64,000 bases of DNA. Source: Mycobacterium sp. 852002-51961_SCH5331710 (lineage in GTDB: Bacteria; Actinomycetota; Actinomycetes; Mycobacteriales; Mycobacteriaceae). The stretch lies in NCBI RefSeq assembly GCF_001665535.1, contig NZ_LZSQ01000131.1:55453-119452 (forward strand). Direction: 5' to 3'. Positions 8,082-16,574 of the stretch are shown in pieces. The notes beneath the pieces were generated by a model, which was not told the origin of the DNA, made no database searches, and worked only from the letters and a program-made list of their open reading frames with translations. Numbering within the stretch: position 1 is the stretch's first letter; every line of letters begins with the position of its first letter. A program made the translations under genes and the position numbers.

Positions 8082-9563
8082 TCACGCCTCGGCTTGCGCC
8101 GCCGCGTGCTCGCGCCCGGCGCGCAATCGGGCCAGGCTGCGTTCGCGGCCCAGCAGGTCAAGCGATTCGAAGAGCGGCGGGCTGACCGACGCGCCCGTGG
8201 CGGCGACCCGGATCGGGCCGAACGCCTTACGCGGCTTGAGCCCCAGGCCGTCGAGCAGCGCCTCCTTCAGCGCCGCCTCGATCGCCTCGGTGGTCCAGTC
8301 TCCACTGCCCTCCAGCGCGACCAATGCGGCGTCGAGCACGGGCACGGCCTCCGCGCGCAGCTCCTTGGCCGCCGACTTCTCGTCGAGTGCGAAGTCCGCG
8401 TCGTTGAGGAACTTCAGCAGATCCCACGCGTCGCCCAGCACCACGATGCGGGTCTGTACCAGCGCGGCGGCCTCGGCGAAGCGTTTGTCGTCGAGGCCCG
8501 TGTCGTGACCGTGTTCGGTGAAGTACGCGCGCAGCCGGGCGGTGAAATCCTCCTCGGTCAGCATCCGGATGTGTTCGGCGTTCAGTGCGTCGGCCTTCTT
8601 CTGGTCGAACCGCGCCGGATTCGAGTTGACGTCGGCGACGTCGAACGCCGCCACCATCTCGTCGAGGCTGAACACGTCCCGATCTTCTGCGATGCCCCAG
8701 CCGAGCAGGGCCAGATAGTTCAGCAACCCCTCGGGGATGAAGCCCCGCTCGCGATGCAGGAACAGGTTCGACTGGGGATCGCGTTTGGACAGCTTCTTGT
8801 TTCCGTCACCCAAAACGCTTGGCAGGTGGGCGAACTCGGGAATCCGTTCGGCCACGCCGATCCGCATCAGCGCCTGATAGAGCGCTATCTGGCGCGGCGT
8901 CGACGACAGCAGGTCCTCGCCGCGTAGCACGTGGGTGATCTTCATCAGCGCGTCGTCGACCGGATTCACCAAGGTGTACAACGGTTCCCCGTTACCGCGG
9001 GTGAGTGCGAAATCGGGTACCGACCCGGCGGGAAACGTCGTTTCCCCCCGAACGAGGTCACGCCAGCCGATGTCGCCGTCCGGCATCTTCAGCCGCACCA
9101 CTGCGCCCCTGCCCTCGGCGCGGAACGCCGCACGCTGCTCCTCGGTCAGGTCGCGGTCGAAATTGTCGTAGCCGAGTTTGGGATTGCGACCGGCGGCCAG
9201 GTGACGCGCTTCGACTTCCTCGGGCGTGGAGAACGACTCGTACGCGTCACCGGACTCGAGCAGCCGGGCGATCACGTCGCGGTACAGGCCGAGCCGCTGC
9301 GACTGGCGGTACGGCTCGAAAGGACCACCGACTTCGGGACCCTCGTCCCAGTCCAGACCCAGCCACCGCAGCGCATCGAGGATGGCGCGGTAGCTCTCCT
9401 CGGAATCGCGCGCCGAGTCGGTGTCTTCGATCCGGAACACGAAGGTGCCGCCGGTGTGGCGGGCGTAGGCCCAGTTGAACAACGCGGTCCGGATGAGCCC
9501 GACGTGCGGCGTACCCGTCGGAGATGGGCAGAACCGCACGCGGACGGAGTTCTCGCTGGTCAT
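8082..9563 (-). CDS. gltX: Glutamyl-tRNA synthetase
   Basis: This 493-residue class I synthetase (Rv2992c homologue) charges tRNA-Glu. Because the window also encodes GatCAB and mycobacteria are known to use the indirect route, it probably also mischarges tRNA-Gln. The HIGH-like motif is PSPTGTPHVGLIRTALFNW near residue 12, and the KMSKS-like motif is KKLSKRDPQS. I chose the ATG at 9563: it places the catalytic fold at the N-terminus and overlaps the upstream stop codon as ATGA, implying translational coupling. Longer in-frame starts would add 90 residues without homology. The two tRNA genes lie downstream. Confidence 0.95.
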   Translation of the reverse strand: MTSENSVRVRFCPSPTGTPHVGLIRTALFNWAYARHTGGTFVFRIEDTDSARDSEESYRAILDALRWLGLDWDEGPEVGGPFEPYRQSQRLGLYRDVIARLLESGDAYESFSTPEEVEARHLAAGRNPKLGYDNFDRDLTEEQRAAFRAEGRGAVVRLKMPDGDIGWRDLVRGETTFPAGSVPDFALTRGNGEPLYTLVNPVDDALMKITHVLRGEDLLSSTPRQIALYQALMRIGVAERIPEFAHLPSVLGDGNKKLSKRDPQSNLFLHRERGFIPEGLLNYLALLGWGIAEDRDVFSLDEMVAAFDVADVNSNPARFDQKKADALNAEHIRMLTEEDFTARLRAYFTEHGHDTGLDDKRFAEAAALVQTRIVVLGDAWDLLKFLNDADFALDEKSAAKELRAEAVPVLDAALVALEGSGDWTTEAIEAALKEALLDGLGLKPRKAFGPIRVAATGASVSPPLFESLDLLGRERSLARLRAGREHAAAQAEA

Positions 9564-10384
9564 GACTTCCCCTTGCGCACAACAGGATTCGTCAACGTTC
9601 CGATGCCTTCGATGGTGATGCTGACGGTGTCGGAATCCTCGATCGGTCCGACACCCTCCGGTGTTCCGGTGAGGATCAGGTCGCCGGGCAGCAGCGTCAT
9701 CACCCGGGAGATCCACTCCACGATCGCACCGACGTCGTGAATCATCATCGACGTCCGGCTGTTCTGCTTGACCACACCGTTGACCTCCGTACGGATCTCG
9801 AGGTCCGACGGGTCGACGTCGGTGACGATCCACGGTCCGATCGGGCAGAACGTGTCATGACCCTTCGCGCGGGTCCACTGGCCGTCCTTCTGCTGCTGAT
9901 CACGGGCCGAGACGTCGTTGGCGATCGTGTAGCCCAGGATGTTCTCCGCAGCGCGCGCGGCAGGCACGTCCTTGCACGGCCTGCCGATGACCGCTGCCAG
10001 CTCGCCTTCGAAATGCACCGGGTTCGCGTCGGCCGGCAGCTGGATCGGCACGTTCGGGCCGATGATCGCGGTATTCGGTTTCATGAAGATGATCGGGTCG
10101 TCGAACGTGCGGGGGTCGGGACTCGCGCCGCCATCGCTTTTCGCTGCGGCGGCCATCTCCTCGATGTGCGCGGCGTAATTCTTGCCGACGCATACCACCT
10201 TTGTCGCCAGGATCGGGGCGAGCAGGCGCACGTCGGCCAGCGGCCACTGCCTGCCCGTGAACTGTGGATTGCCGAACGGGTGCTCGGCGATCTCCCTCGC
10301 GATCGCCTGCGCGGGGTCATCGGGGGGACCCTCGACGCTGACGAAGGCGACCCCGTCGGGACTGGCGATTCGGCCTAGACGCAT
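9560..10384 (-). CDS. Fumarylacetoacetate hydrolase family protein
   Basis: This 274-residue protein is homologous to Rv2993c and belongs to the FAH/HpaG superfamily, which includes metal-dependent hydrolases, isomerases and decarboxylases of small keto acids. The motif VVCVGKNYAAHIEEM leads into the core. The metal site is suggested by HFEGELAAVIG and the later NDVSARDQQ. It ends in LTGTPEGVGP, as usual. The start at MRLGRIAS (10384) is the family start; an in-frame GTG/ATG farther upstream is less likely. Its last codon overlaps the gltX start. The true substrate cannot be read from the sequence. Confidence 0.85.
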   Translation of the reverse strand: MRLGRIASPDGVAFVSVEGPPDDPAQAIAREIAEHPFGNPQFTGRQWPLADVRLLAPILATKVVCVGKNYAAHIEEMAAAAKSDGGASPDPRTFDDPIIFMKPNTAIIGPNVPIQLPADANPVHFEGELAAVIGRPCKDVPAARAAENILGYTIANDVSARDQQQKDGQWTRAKGHDTFCPIGPWIVTDVDPSDLEIRTEVNGVVKQNSRTSMMIHDVGAIVEWISRVMTLLPGDLILTGTPEGVGPIEDSDTVSITIEGIGTLTNPVVRKGKS

Positions 10385-10432
10385 GGCGTTCAGCCTAGTG
10401 TGCGTGGTCATCCTGGTCGCCGACCGCCTGTC

Positions 10433-10447
10433 TCTCATATTATGAGA
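10433..10447. promoter_or_regulatory. Perfect 15-bp palindrome TCTCATA-T-TATGAGA
   Basis: This palindrome lies in the divergent gap between the FAH-family gene and the MFS gene, 42 bases before the MFS start. It shares TGAGATA/TATCTC elements with the leuC-ltbR gap. It looks like a dimeric repressor operator; which regulator binds is not evident. Confidence 0.5.
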
Positions 10448-10489
10448 TACAAATTCAGCATCGTGGGACGGCTGTGCCACCATGGACGG

Positions 10490-11695
10490 ATGTCCGTCGA
10501 GTCGCTCAGCACTGCACGGCGGTGGTCGATGCTGGCCGTTGCGCTGGCGGCGACGACGAGCGCCAACGTCTTCATCAACGGCGCGGCGTTTCTCATTCCG
10601 ACGCTGCACACCGAACGCGGGCTCGACCTCGCTGCGGCCGGCCTGCTTTCGGGCATGCCGAGCCTCGGCCTGGTCATCACGCTGATCGCTTGGGGCTATG
10701 TCGTCGACCGCGTCGGCGAGCGCATCGTGTTGACGGTCGGTTCGGTGTTGATCTCCGCGGCCGCGTTCGCCGCCGCCTTCTCGGAATCGCTGGTCGCCGT
10801 GGGGGCCTTCCTTCTTCTCGGCGGCATGGCGGCCGCAAGCAGCAATTCGGCGAGCGGCCGATTGGTCGTCGGCTGGTTTCCGGTCGAACAACGCGGCCTG
10901 GCCATGGGGATCCGGCAGACGGCCACCCCGCTGGGAGTCGGGTTGGGGGCGCTGGTGATTCCGCGACTCGCGCAGAGCCATGGCGTGTCAGGGGCGCTGC
11001 TCTTCCCCGCGGTCGTGTGCGCGGTGTCGGCGTTGGTGTGCCTGGTGGCGGTGATCGACCCGCCACGGCCACCACGATCGGAAGCGCCGGTCGAACACCT
11101 CGCGAATCCCTACCGGGGGTCCTCGGTGCTGTGGCGGATCCACGCCGTCTCGGTGCTGCTCGTCGTGCCGCAGGCCGTCGTATGGACGTTCACGCTGGTG
11201 TGGTTGATGACCGAACGCGGTTGGTCGGCCGGCTCGGCGGGCGTCATCGTCATGGTGGCCCAATTGCTCGGCGCGGGCGGACGGATCGCGGCCGGGCACT
11301 GGTCGGATCGACTGGGGCAGCGGCTGCGCCCGATCCGCACGATCGCAGCCGCCGCGGCGTTCAGCATGGGCGCCCTGGCGTTGTTGGACTTTCTCGAATC
11401 CCCTGTCGCCGTGGCCGCGATGGTGATTGCGTCGGTGATCACGGTGTCCGACAACGGTTTGGCGTTCACCGCCATCGCCGAGATCGCGGGCCCATTCTGG
11501 AGCGGTCGGGCCCTGGGCACGCAGAACACCAGCCAGCATCTCGCGTCGGCGGCGGCCGCCCCGTTGTTCGGCGGGTTGATCGGGGTGGCCGGATACCCGG
11601 CGGCATTCGCGGTGAGCGCGTTGCTGCCGCTCCTGGCGATCCCGGTCGTCCCCAACGACACCGAGCACACGGCGACTTCCGCACCAGGGCTGTGA
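10490..11695 (+). CDS. MFS transporter
   Basis: This 401-residue protein is predicted to have about 12 membrane segments (for example AAGLLSGMPSLGLVITLIAW and LLLGGMAAASSNSASGRLVV). It has the MFS loop motif GYVVDRVGERIV between helices 2 and 3. It resembles Rv2994-type and CynX/NimT-like exporters, but no substrate can be named. The ATG at 10490 removes a non-conserved 30-residue extension. The last codons lie inside a REP-like palindrome shared with the convergent gene at 11707, so both proteins end in S-A-P-G plus one residue. Confidence 0.85.
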   Translation: MSVESLSTARRWSMLAVALAATTSANVFINGAAFLIPTLHTERGLDLAAAGLLSGMPSLGLVITLIAWGYVVDRVGERIVLTVGSVLISAAAFAAAFSESLVAVGAFLLLGGMAAASSNSASGRLVVGWFPVEQRGLAMGIRQTATPLGVGLGALVIPRLAQSHGVSGALLFPAVVCAVSALVCLVAVIDPPRPPRSEAPVEHLANPYRGSSVLWRIHAVSVLLVVPQAVVWTFTLVWLMTERGWSAGSAGVIVMVAQLLGAGGRIAAGHWSDRLGQRLRPIRTIAAAAAFSMGALALLDFLESPVAVAAMVIASVITVSDNGLAFTAIAEIAGPFWSGRALGTQNTSQHLASAAAAPLFGGLIGVAGYPAAFAVSALLPLLAIPVVPNDTEHTATSAPGL

Positions 11696-11730
11696 TTTTG
11701 CCGCGGCTACGACCCTGGGGCAGAACTCGC
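11672..11730. repeat. REP-like palindrome, copy 1
   Basis: An 18-bp stem with three mismatches runs from GCGACTTCCGCACCAGGG to CCCTGGGGCAGAACTCGC. The inner sequence contains CCAGGGCTGTG on the left and CGACCCTG on the right, the signature of the three-copy family. It contains the stop codons of both convergent flanking genes. Confidence 0.7.
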
Positions 11731-12309
11731 CGACGGCCGCTCGCGCGGTAGCACCAAGAGCGCGGCCGCGAGGAAACACAGCGCACCGACGAACGTGCCC
11801 ACGTTGGCGAGCTTCGCGTCCTCGGTGACTCCGCTTCCGCTCACGTAGGCGCCCGCGGCCGACACCCCGAACGCCAGGCAGCCCACGAGGTTGATCCACT
11901 CCGCCTGCCAGTCACGCGACTTCAGTTCGGCCACGCCGACGGCGACGGTCACCGCGACGACGCCGAGCACGCCGCTGATCAGAAACGCCGTCGAGCCAAT
12001 CGCGTCCGGCGCCCACACCAGGCGCCGCTCCGGCTCGACCGCATGCGCCCACAACGCGGCTCCGGTGCTGATGTTGAACAGGACGGTGCCCGCGGACTGC
12101 GTGGCCGCAGAAAGCCATCCGACGCCCAACACCGGCCTGGCCAACACCAACTGCATCCAGCCGGCGGTCGTGAAAAACCACGATCCGATGAAACACAACA
12201 GGTTGGAAAGACCCGCGCCGGCGAGCGCCGACACTCCCGGGGCGGTCGCGATCGCGAAGAACGCAGAGCCGATCGCGAACAGCCAGCACTGGCGTCGAAG
12301 TGTCGCCAT
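11707..12309 (-). CDS. Conserved integral membrane protein of unknown function
   Basis: This 200-residue protein consists almost entirely of hydrophobic helices, five or six by eye (for example LSNLLCFIGSWFFTTAG and STAFLISGVLGVVAVTVAVG). An amphipathic linker holds ELKSRDWQAEW. I do not recognise a named family with confidence. The ATG at 12309 gives MATLRRQCW, a short cytoplasmic start before the first helix; earlier in-frame starts would add a charged, unrelated segment lying over leuB. It follows leuB on the same strand after 25 bases, so it may be co-transcribed with it. Confidence 0.75.
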   Translation of the reverse strand: MATLRRQCWLFAIGSAFFAIATAPGVSALAGAGLSNLLCFIGSWFFTTAGWMQLVLARPVLGVGWLSAATQSAGTVLFNISTGAALWAHAVEPERRLVWAPDAIGSTAFLISGVLGVVAVTVAVGVAELKSRDWQAEWINLVGCLAFGVSAAGAYVSGSGVTEDAKLANVGTFVGALCFLAAALLVLPRERPSASSAPGS

Positions 12310-12334
12310 GCCTTCTCGTCTACGCGATTGCGAT

Positions 12335-13345
12335 CTACAGGTAGGACGCGATCCGGTCGCCGACCTGTGTCGTCGAGAGCTTCTCGTCACCGCGCGTGGC
12401 CAGATGCTGTTCGACGGCCTTGTCGACGCGGGCGGCCGCGTCGTGCTTCCCGACATGCGCCAACAGCAGCGCGACCGACATGATCGCCGCCGTCGGATCC
12501 GCGATGTTTTGGCCCGCGATATCGGGGGCGCTGCCGTGGACGGGTTCGAACATCGACGGGTTGGTCCGCGTGGCGTCGATGTTGCCGCTGGCGGCCAGGC
12601 CGATACCGCCACACACCGCCGCGGCGAGATCGGTGACGATGTCGCCGAACAGGTTGTCGGTGACGATCACATCGAAACGGCCCGGGTCGGTGACGAGGTG
12701 AATGGTCGCGGCGTCGACGTGTTGGTAGGCGACCTCGACGTCTCCGAAGTCTGCGCCGACTTCCTGAACCGTGCGCCACCACAACGCGCCGGCGTAGGTC
12801 AGCACGTTGTTCTTGTGCACCAGCGTCAGATGCTTGCGGCGCTGCTGTGCGCGCACGAACGCGTCGGTCACCACGCGCCGCACGCCGAAGGCGGTGTTGA
12901 CGCTGACCTCGGTGGCGATCTCGTGCGGTGTGCCGACGCGGATCGCGCCGCCGGTTCCGGTGTAGGGACCCTCGGTGCCTTCGCGCACGACGACGAAGTC
13001 GATCTCGGGATCACCCGCCAGCGGGCTGCTCACGCCGGGGTACAGACGGCCGGGCCGCAGGTTGATGTGATGGTCGAGTTCGAACCGGATGCGCAGCAGT
13101 AGACCGCGTTCGAGCACACCGCTGGGCACGGACGGATCGCCGATCGCGCCGAGCAGGATCGCGTCGTGCCCGCGCAGTTCGTCGAGCACCGAATCGGGCA
13201 GCACCTCGCCGGTGGCGTGGTAGCGGCGCGCGCCGAGGTCGTACGGCGTCTTGTCCACACCGGGTAACACCGCGTCGAGAACCTTGACGGCCTCGCCGAC
13301 GACCTCCGGGCCGATGCCGTCGCCGGCGATGACCGCCAGTTTCAT
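12335..13345 (-). CDS. leuB: 3-isopropylmalate dehydrogenase
   Basis: This 336-residue enzyme (Rv2995c homologue) oxidises and decarboxylates 3-isopropylmalate in leucine synthesis. Signatures are MKLAVIAGDGIGPEV at the N-terminus, RFELDHHINLRP for substrate binding, VTDNLFGDIVTDLAA for metal binding, and HGSAPDIAG. The short length matches the actinobacterial form. I use the ATG at 13345; a GTG at 13357, overlapping the serA stop as GTGA, would add four residues and is a real alternative because it would couple translation to serA. Confidence 0.93.
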   Translation of the reverse strand: MKLAVIAGDGIGPEVVGEAVKVLDAVLPGVDKTPYDLGARRYHATGEVLPDSVLDELRGHDAILLGAIGDPSVPSGVLERGLLLRIRFELDHHINLRPGRLYPGVSSPLAGDPEIDFVVVREGTEGPYTGTGGAIRVGTPHEIATEVSVNTAFGVRRVVTDAFVRAQQRRKHLTLVHKNNVLTYAGALWWRTVQEVGADFGDVEVAYQHVDAATIHLVTDPGRFDVIVTDNLFGDIVTDLAAAVCGGIGLAASGNIDATRTNPSMFEPVHGSAPDIAGQNIADPTAAIMSVALLLAHVGKHDAAARVDKAVEQHLATRGDEKLSTTQVGDRIASYL

Positions 13346-13353
13346 GCCGGAAC

Positions 13354-14940
13354 TCACGACAGATCAACCACTTTCAGCAGCTTCGCGCCGACCTCCTCGG
13401 CGATCGTCGACCGCACATCGTCGGGGACGTCACGGTCGATGCGCAGCAGGATCGTGGCGCCCGGTCCTTCGGCGTCTTCGCTCAACTGGGCGGCGTGGAT
13501 GTTGATGTCCGCCGATCCGAGGATCGTGCCGATCTTGCCCAGCGTGCCCGGGCGGTCGACGTAACTGACGATCAGGTACACACCTTCGGCACGCAGATCG
13601 AAGTTGCGCCCGTTGATCTGGACGATCTTCTCCACCAACTGCGGCTCCGTCAGCGTGCCCGCGACGTTGGCGGTCGTCCCGTCGGCATACACCGCGCGCA
13701 CGTCCACCACACTGCGGTGGCTGGGACTCTCGCTCGCCGTGCTGATCTCGGCCTCCACCCCCCGCTCGGCGGCCAGCGCGGGCGCGTTGACGAACGTCAC
13801 GGGATCCTCGATCACGGCCGAGAACAGTCCTCGCAGCGCCGAAAGACGCAGTACCTCAACGTCTTCGGCGGCGAGCTCACCCTTGACCTGCACCGCCAGC
13901 GAGACCGGCAGCTCGTCACACAACACTCCGACCAGCAGGCCGAGCTTGCGAACCAGGTCCAGCCAGGGCGCGACCTCTTCGCCGACGACTCCCCCGCCGA
14001 CGTTGACCGCGTCGGGGACGAACTCGCCCGCCAGGGCCAGCTTGACGCTGGCCGCGACGTCGGTCCCCGCCCGGTCCTGGGCCTCGGCGGTCGATGCCCC
14101 CAGGTGCGGGGTCACCACCACTTGCGGCAGGTCGAACAGCGGGCTCTCGGTCGTCGGCTCCTTGGCGAACACGTCGAGGCCCGCACCCCGCACGTGCCCC
14201 GAGCGCACCGCATCGGCCAGCGCCTCTTCGTCGATGAGGCCGCCGCGTGCGGCGTTGACGATGATCACACCGGGCTTCGTCTTCGCCAGCGCCTCCTTGC
14301 CGATCAGGCCCGCGGTCTCGGGTGTCTTCGGCAGGTGCACGGAGATGAAGTCCGCCCGCGCCAAGAGGTCGTCGAGGCTCAGCAACTCGATCCCGAGCTG
14401 CGCGGCGCGCGCGGCCGACACATAGGGGTCGTAGGCCACGATGTGGGTGCCGAAGGCCGCCAGCCGCTGGGCCACCAACTGCCCGATGCGGCCCAGGCCC
14501 ACCACGCCCACGGTCTTGCCGTAGATCTCGGTGCCCGAGAACGACGAACGTTTCCAGGTGTGCGCGCGCAGCGACGCATCGGCGGCCGGGATCTCGCGCG
14601 CCGCAGCCAGCAGCAGAGCCAGGGCGTGCTCGGCGGCGCTGTGGATGTTCGAGGTCGGAGCGTTGACCACCAGCACACCGCGGGCGGTGGCGGCGTCGAC
14701 GTCGACGTTGTCGAGGCCCACCCCGGCGCGGGCGACGATCTTGAGCTTCGGCGCGGCCGCGAGCACCTCGGCGTCGACTGTCGTCGCGGAGCGCACCAGC
14801 AGGGCGTCGGCCTCGGGCACGGCGGCCAGCAGCTTCGGCCGGTCCGGACCGTCGACCCAGCGGACTTCCACCTGGTCACCGAGGGCGGCAACCGTCGATT
14901 CGGCCAATTTGTCGGCGATCAATACAACGGGCAGACTCAC
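13354..14940 (-). CDS. serA: D-3-phosphoglycerate dehydrogenase (long, ACT-containing form)
   Basis: This 528-residue enzyme (Rv2996c homologue) commits 3-phosphoglycerate to serine synthesis. The Rossmann motif is GLGRIGQLVAQRL at about residue 150, and the catalytic histidine is in VVTPHLGAST at about 280. After the catalytic part come the intervening (ASB) domain and a C-terminal ACT domain starting near IVSYVDRPGTLGKIG, the usual site of serine feedback. The start is a GTG at 14940. Only 12 bases separate it from the divergent oxidoreductase, so promoters lie inside the opposite genes. It is followed by leuB. Confidence 0.95.
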   Translation of the reverse strand: MSLPVVLIADKLAESTVAALGDQVEVRWVDGPDRPKLLAAVPEADALLVRSATTVDAEVLAAAPKLKIVARAGVGLDNVDVDAATARGVLVVNAPTSNIHSAAEHALALLLAAAREIPAADASLRAHTWKRSSFSGTEIYGKTVGVVGLGRIGQLVAQRLAAFGTHIVAYDPYVSAARAAQLGIELLSLDDLLARADFISVHLPKTPETAGLIGKEALAKTKPGVIIVNAARGGLIDEEALADAVRSGHVRGAGLDVFAKEPTTESPLFDLPQVVVTPHLGASTAEAQDRAGTDVAASVKLALAGEFVPDAVNVGGGVVGEEVAPWLDLVRKLGLLVGVLCDELPVSLAVQVKGELAAEDVEVLRLSALRGLFSAVIEDPVTFVNAPALAAERGVEAEISTASESPSHRSVVDVRAVYADGTTANVAGTLTEPQLVEKIVQINGRNFDLRAEGVYLIVSYVDRPGTLGKIGTILGSADINIHAAQLSEDAEGPGATILLRIDRDVPDDVRSTIAEEVGAKLLKVVDLS

Positions 14941-14952
14941 GCGGTCAGCCTA

Positions 14953-16449
14953 ATGGGCTTGAATGTTCGGGTGGTGGGCGGGAGAAACGCAGCGGCGCCG
15001 GGAGCGGGAACCTCCGGCGTGGACGTCACCGTCGTCGGCAGCGGACCCAACGGTTTGGCGGCGGCCGTCATCTGCGCCAGGGCCGGGTTGTCGGTGCAGG
15101 TGCTCGAGGCGCAACCGACCCTCGGCGGCGGCGCACGCACCCTCGCCGACCCCGAGTTTCCCGGCGTCTCCCACGACATCTGCTCGGCCGTGCACCCGCT
15201 CGCGCTGGCGTCGCCGTTCCTGGCCGAATTCGACCTGCCCGCCCGCGGCGTGACCCTGCGGGTGCCCGAGGTCTCCTACGCCAATCCGCTCCCGGGTGCG
15301 CGCTCGGCGGTCGGATACCAGAACCTCGACCGCACCGTCGCCGAGCTCGAGGACGGGCGTTCGTGGCGTCGGCTGTTCGGCCCCATGGTCGAGCGCGACG
15401 ACGCGGTGCTCGACCTGCTGCTGGGCGACAAGCGCTCGATCCCGACCAACCCGATCGCGGCCGTGCAGGTGGCGAGCCGGCTGCTCGAACAAGGCACACC
15501 CGCCTGGAACGCACTGTCCGGCGAAGATGCGCGCGCCTTGTTCAGCGGCGTTGCGGCACACGTGATCTCGCGTATGCCGTCGTTGGTGTCGGCGGGTGGC
15601 GGCCTCATGCTGGCCACGCTCGCGCACACGGTCGGCTGGCCCATCCCGGTCGGCGGGAGCCAAGCCATCGCCGATGCCCTGATCGACGATCTGCGGGCCC
15701 ACGGCGGCGTAATCACCTCCGGCCACGAGGTCACCGAACCGCCCGGCGGTGTGACGCTTTACGACACCGCGCCCACCGCGCTGGGCGACATCTACGGCGA
15801 CAAGCTGCCCGGCCGCTACGCGAAAGCCCTTCAGCGATACCGGTTCGGCCCCGGCGTGGCCAAGGTCGACTTCGTGCTCTCCGAAGACGTGCCGTTCACT
15901 GACGAACGCCTGCGCCGAGCGCCCACGCTGCATATGGGCGGCACCCGGGAGCAGATGGCGCACGCCGAGCGGGAGGCCGCCGCGGGCCGGCACCCCGAGT
16001 GGCCGATGGTGCTCGCCGCGTTGCCGCACCTGGAGGATCCGGGGCGCATCGACGCCGACGGCCGACGCCCGCTGTGGACCTACGCGCACGTGCCGAGCGG
16101 GTCGACCGTCGACCAGACCGAACGGGTCACCGAGATCTTCGAGCGCTTCGCGCCCGGCTTCCGCGACATCGTCGTCGCCGTCCGGTCCATCCCCGCCGCA
16201 CGGCTGTCCGAGCACAACGCCAACCTCGTCGGCGGCGACATCGGCGTCGGCGGCAACACGTTGATCCATGCGCTGGCCGGTCCGACCCCTCGGCTCAACC
16301 CGTGGAGCACCCCGATCCCGGGCGCTTACCTGTGCTCGTCGGCGACCCCTCCAGGCGGCGGGGTACACGGGATGTCCGGCTACTTCGCCGCGCGCACGGT
16401 GCTGCGCCGCGAGTTCGGCATCAAGAAGATGCCCACGCTGTCGCCCTGA
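14953..16449 (+). CDS. Phytoene-desaturase-like FAD oxidoreductase (Rv2997 type)
   Basis: This protein of about 498 residues has an N-terminal dinucleotide-binding motif (VVGSGPNGLAAAVICARAG, about residues 27-45) and a C-terminal flavin motif (SSATPPGGGVHGMSGYFAARTV). It belongs to the CrtI/NAD(P)-oxidoreductase superfamily. It corresponds to Rv2997, found even in unpigmented mycobacteria, so I do not assign it to carotenoid synthesis despite the operon that follows. The start is uncertain: ATG at 14953, or a GTG at 15019 immediately before the Rossmann fold. It lies 125 bases upstream of crtE. Confidence 0.8.
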   Translation: MGLNVRVVGGRNAAAPGAGTSGVDVTVVGSGPNGLAAAVICARAGLSVQVLEAQPTLGGGARTLADPEFPGVSHDICSAVHPLALASPFLAEFDLPARGVTLRVPEVSYANPLPGARSAVGYQNLDRTVAELEDGRSWRRLFGPMVERDDAVLDLLLGDKRSIPTNPIAAVQVASRLLEQGTPAWNALSGEDARALFSGVAAHVISRMPSLVSAGGGLMLATLAHTVGWPIPVGGSQAIADALIDDLRAHGGVITSGHEVTEPPGGVTLYDTAPTALGDIYGDKLPGRYAKALQRYRFGPGVAKVDFVLSEDVPFTDERLRRAPTLHMGGTREQMAHAEREAAAGRHPEWPMVLAALPHLEDPGRIDADGRRPLWTYAHVPSGSTVDQTERVTEIFERFAPGFRDIVVAVRSIPAARLSEHNANLVGGDIGVGGNTLIHALAGPTPRLNPWSTPIPGAYLCSSATPPGGGVHGMSGYFAARTVLRREFGIKKMPTLSP

Positions 16450-16518
16450 GCTTCGGCGCGAACTCCTTCGGCAATCGATGCAAGTTCGATGCGTAGGGGT
16501 GGACAGAAGGGGTACCCC

Positions 16519-16543
16519 GGTTGAGTTCGGCCGTTTCGGGTAC
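16519..16543 (+). promoter_or_regulatory. SigF-like promoter of the crt operon
   Basis: GGTTG (16519-16523) and GGGTAC (16538-16543) are 14 bases apart, resembling the mycobacterial SigF pattern of a GTT-type -35 and GGGTAT/C -10. The predicted transcript would start about 25 bases before crtE. SigF control of carotenoid genes has been reported in M. smegmatis. Confidence 0.6.
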
Positions 16544-16574
16544 TTGTCATCGCATCGAGTGAAGGGGACGCTGC

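Noticed and set aside
14953..16449. Assignment of the Rv2997-like oxidoreductase as a second crtI
   Set aside because: It is conserved in unpigmented species at the same place, so similarity to CrtI reflects the superfamily and not carotenoid synthesis.
16509..16518. GGGGTACCCC palindrome upstream of crtE
   Set aside because: Ten-base palindromes of this composition are frequent here; it overlaps the SigF-like region but has no second copy or partner site.
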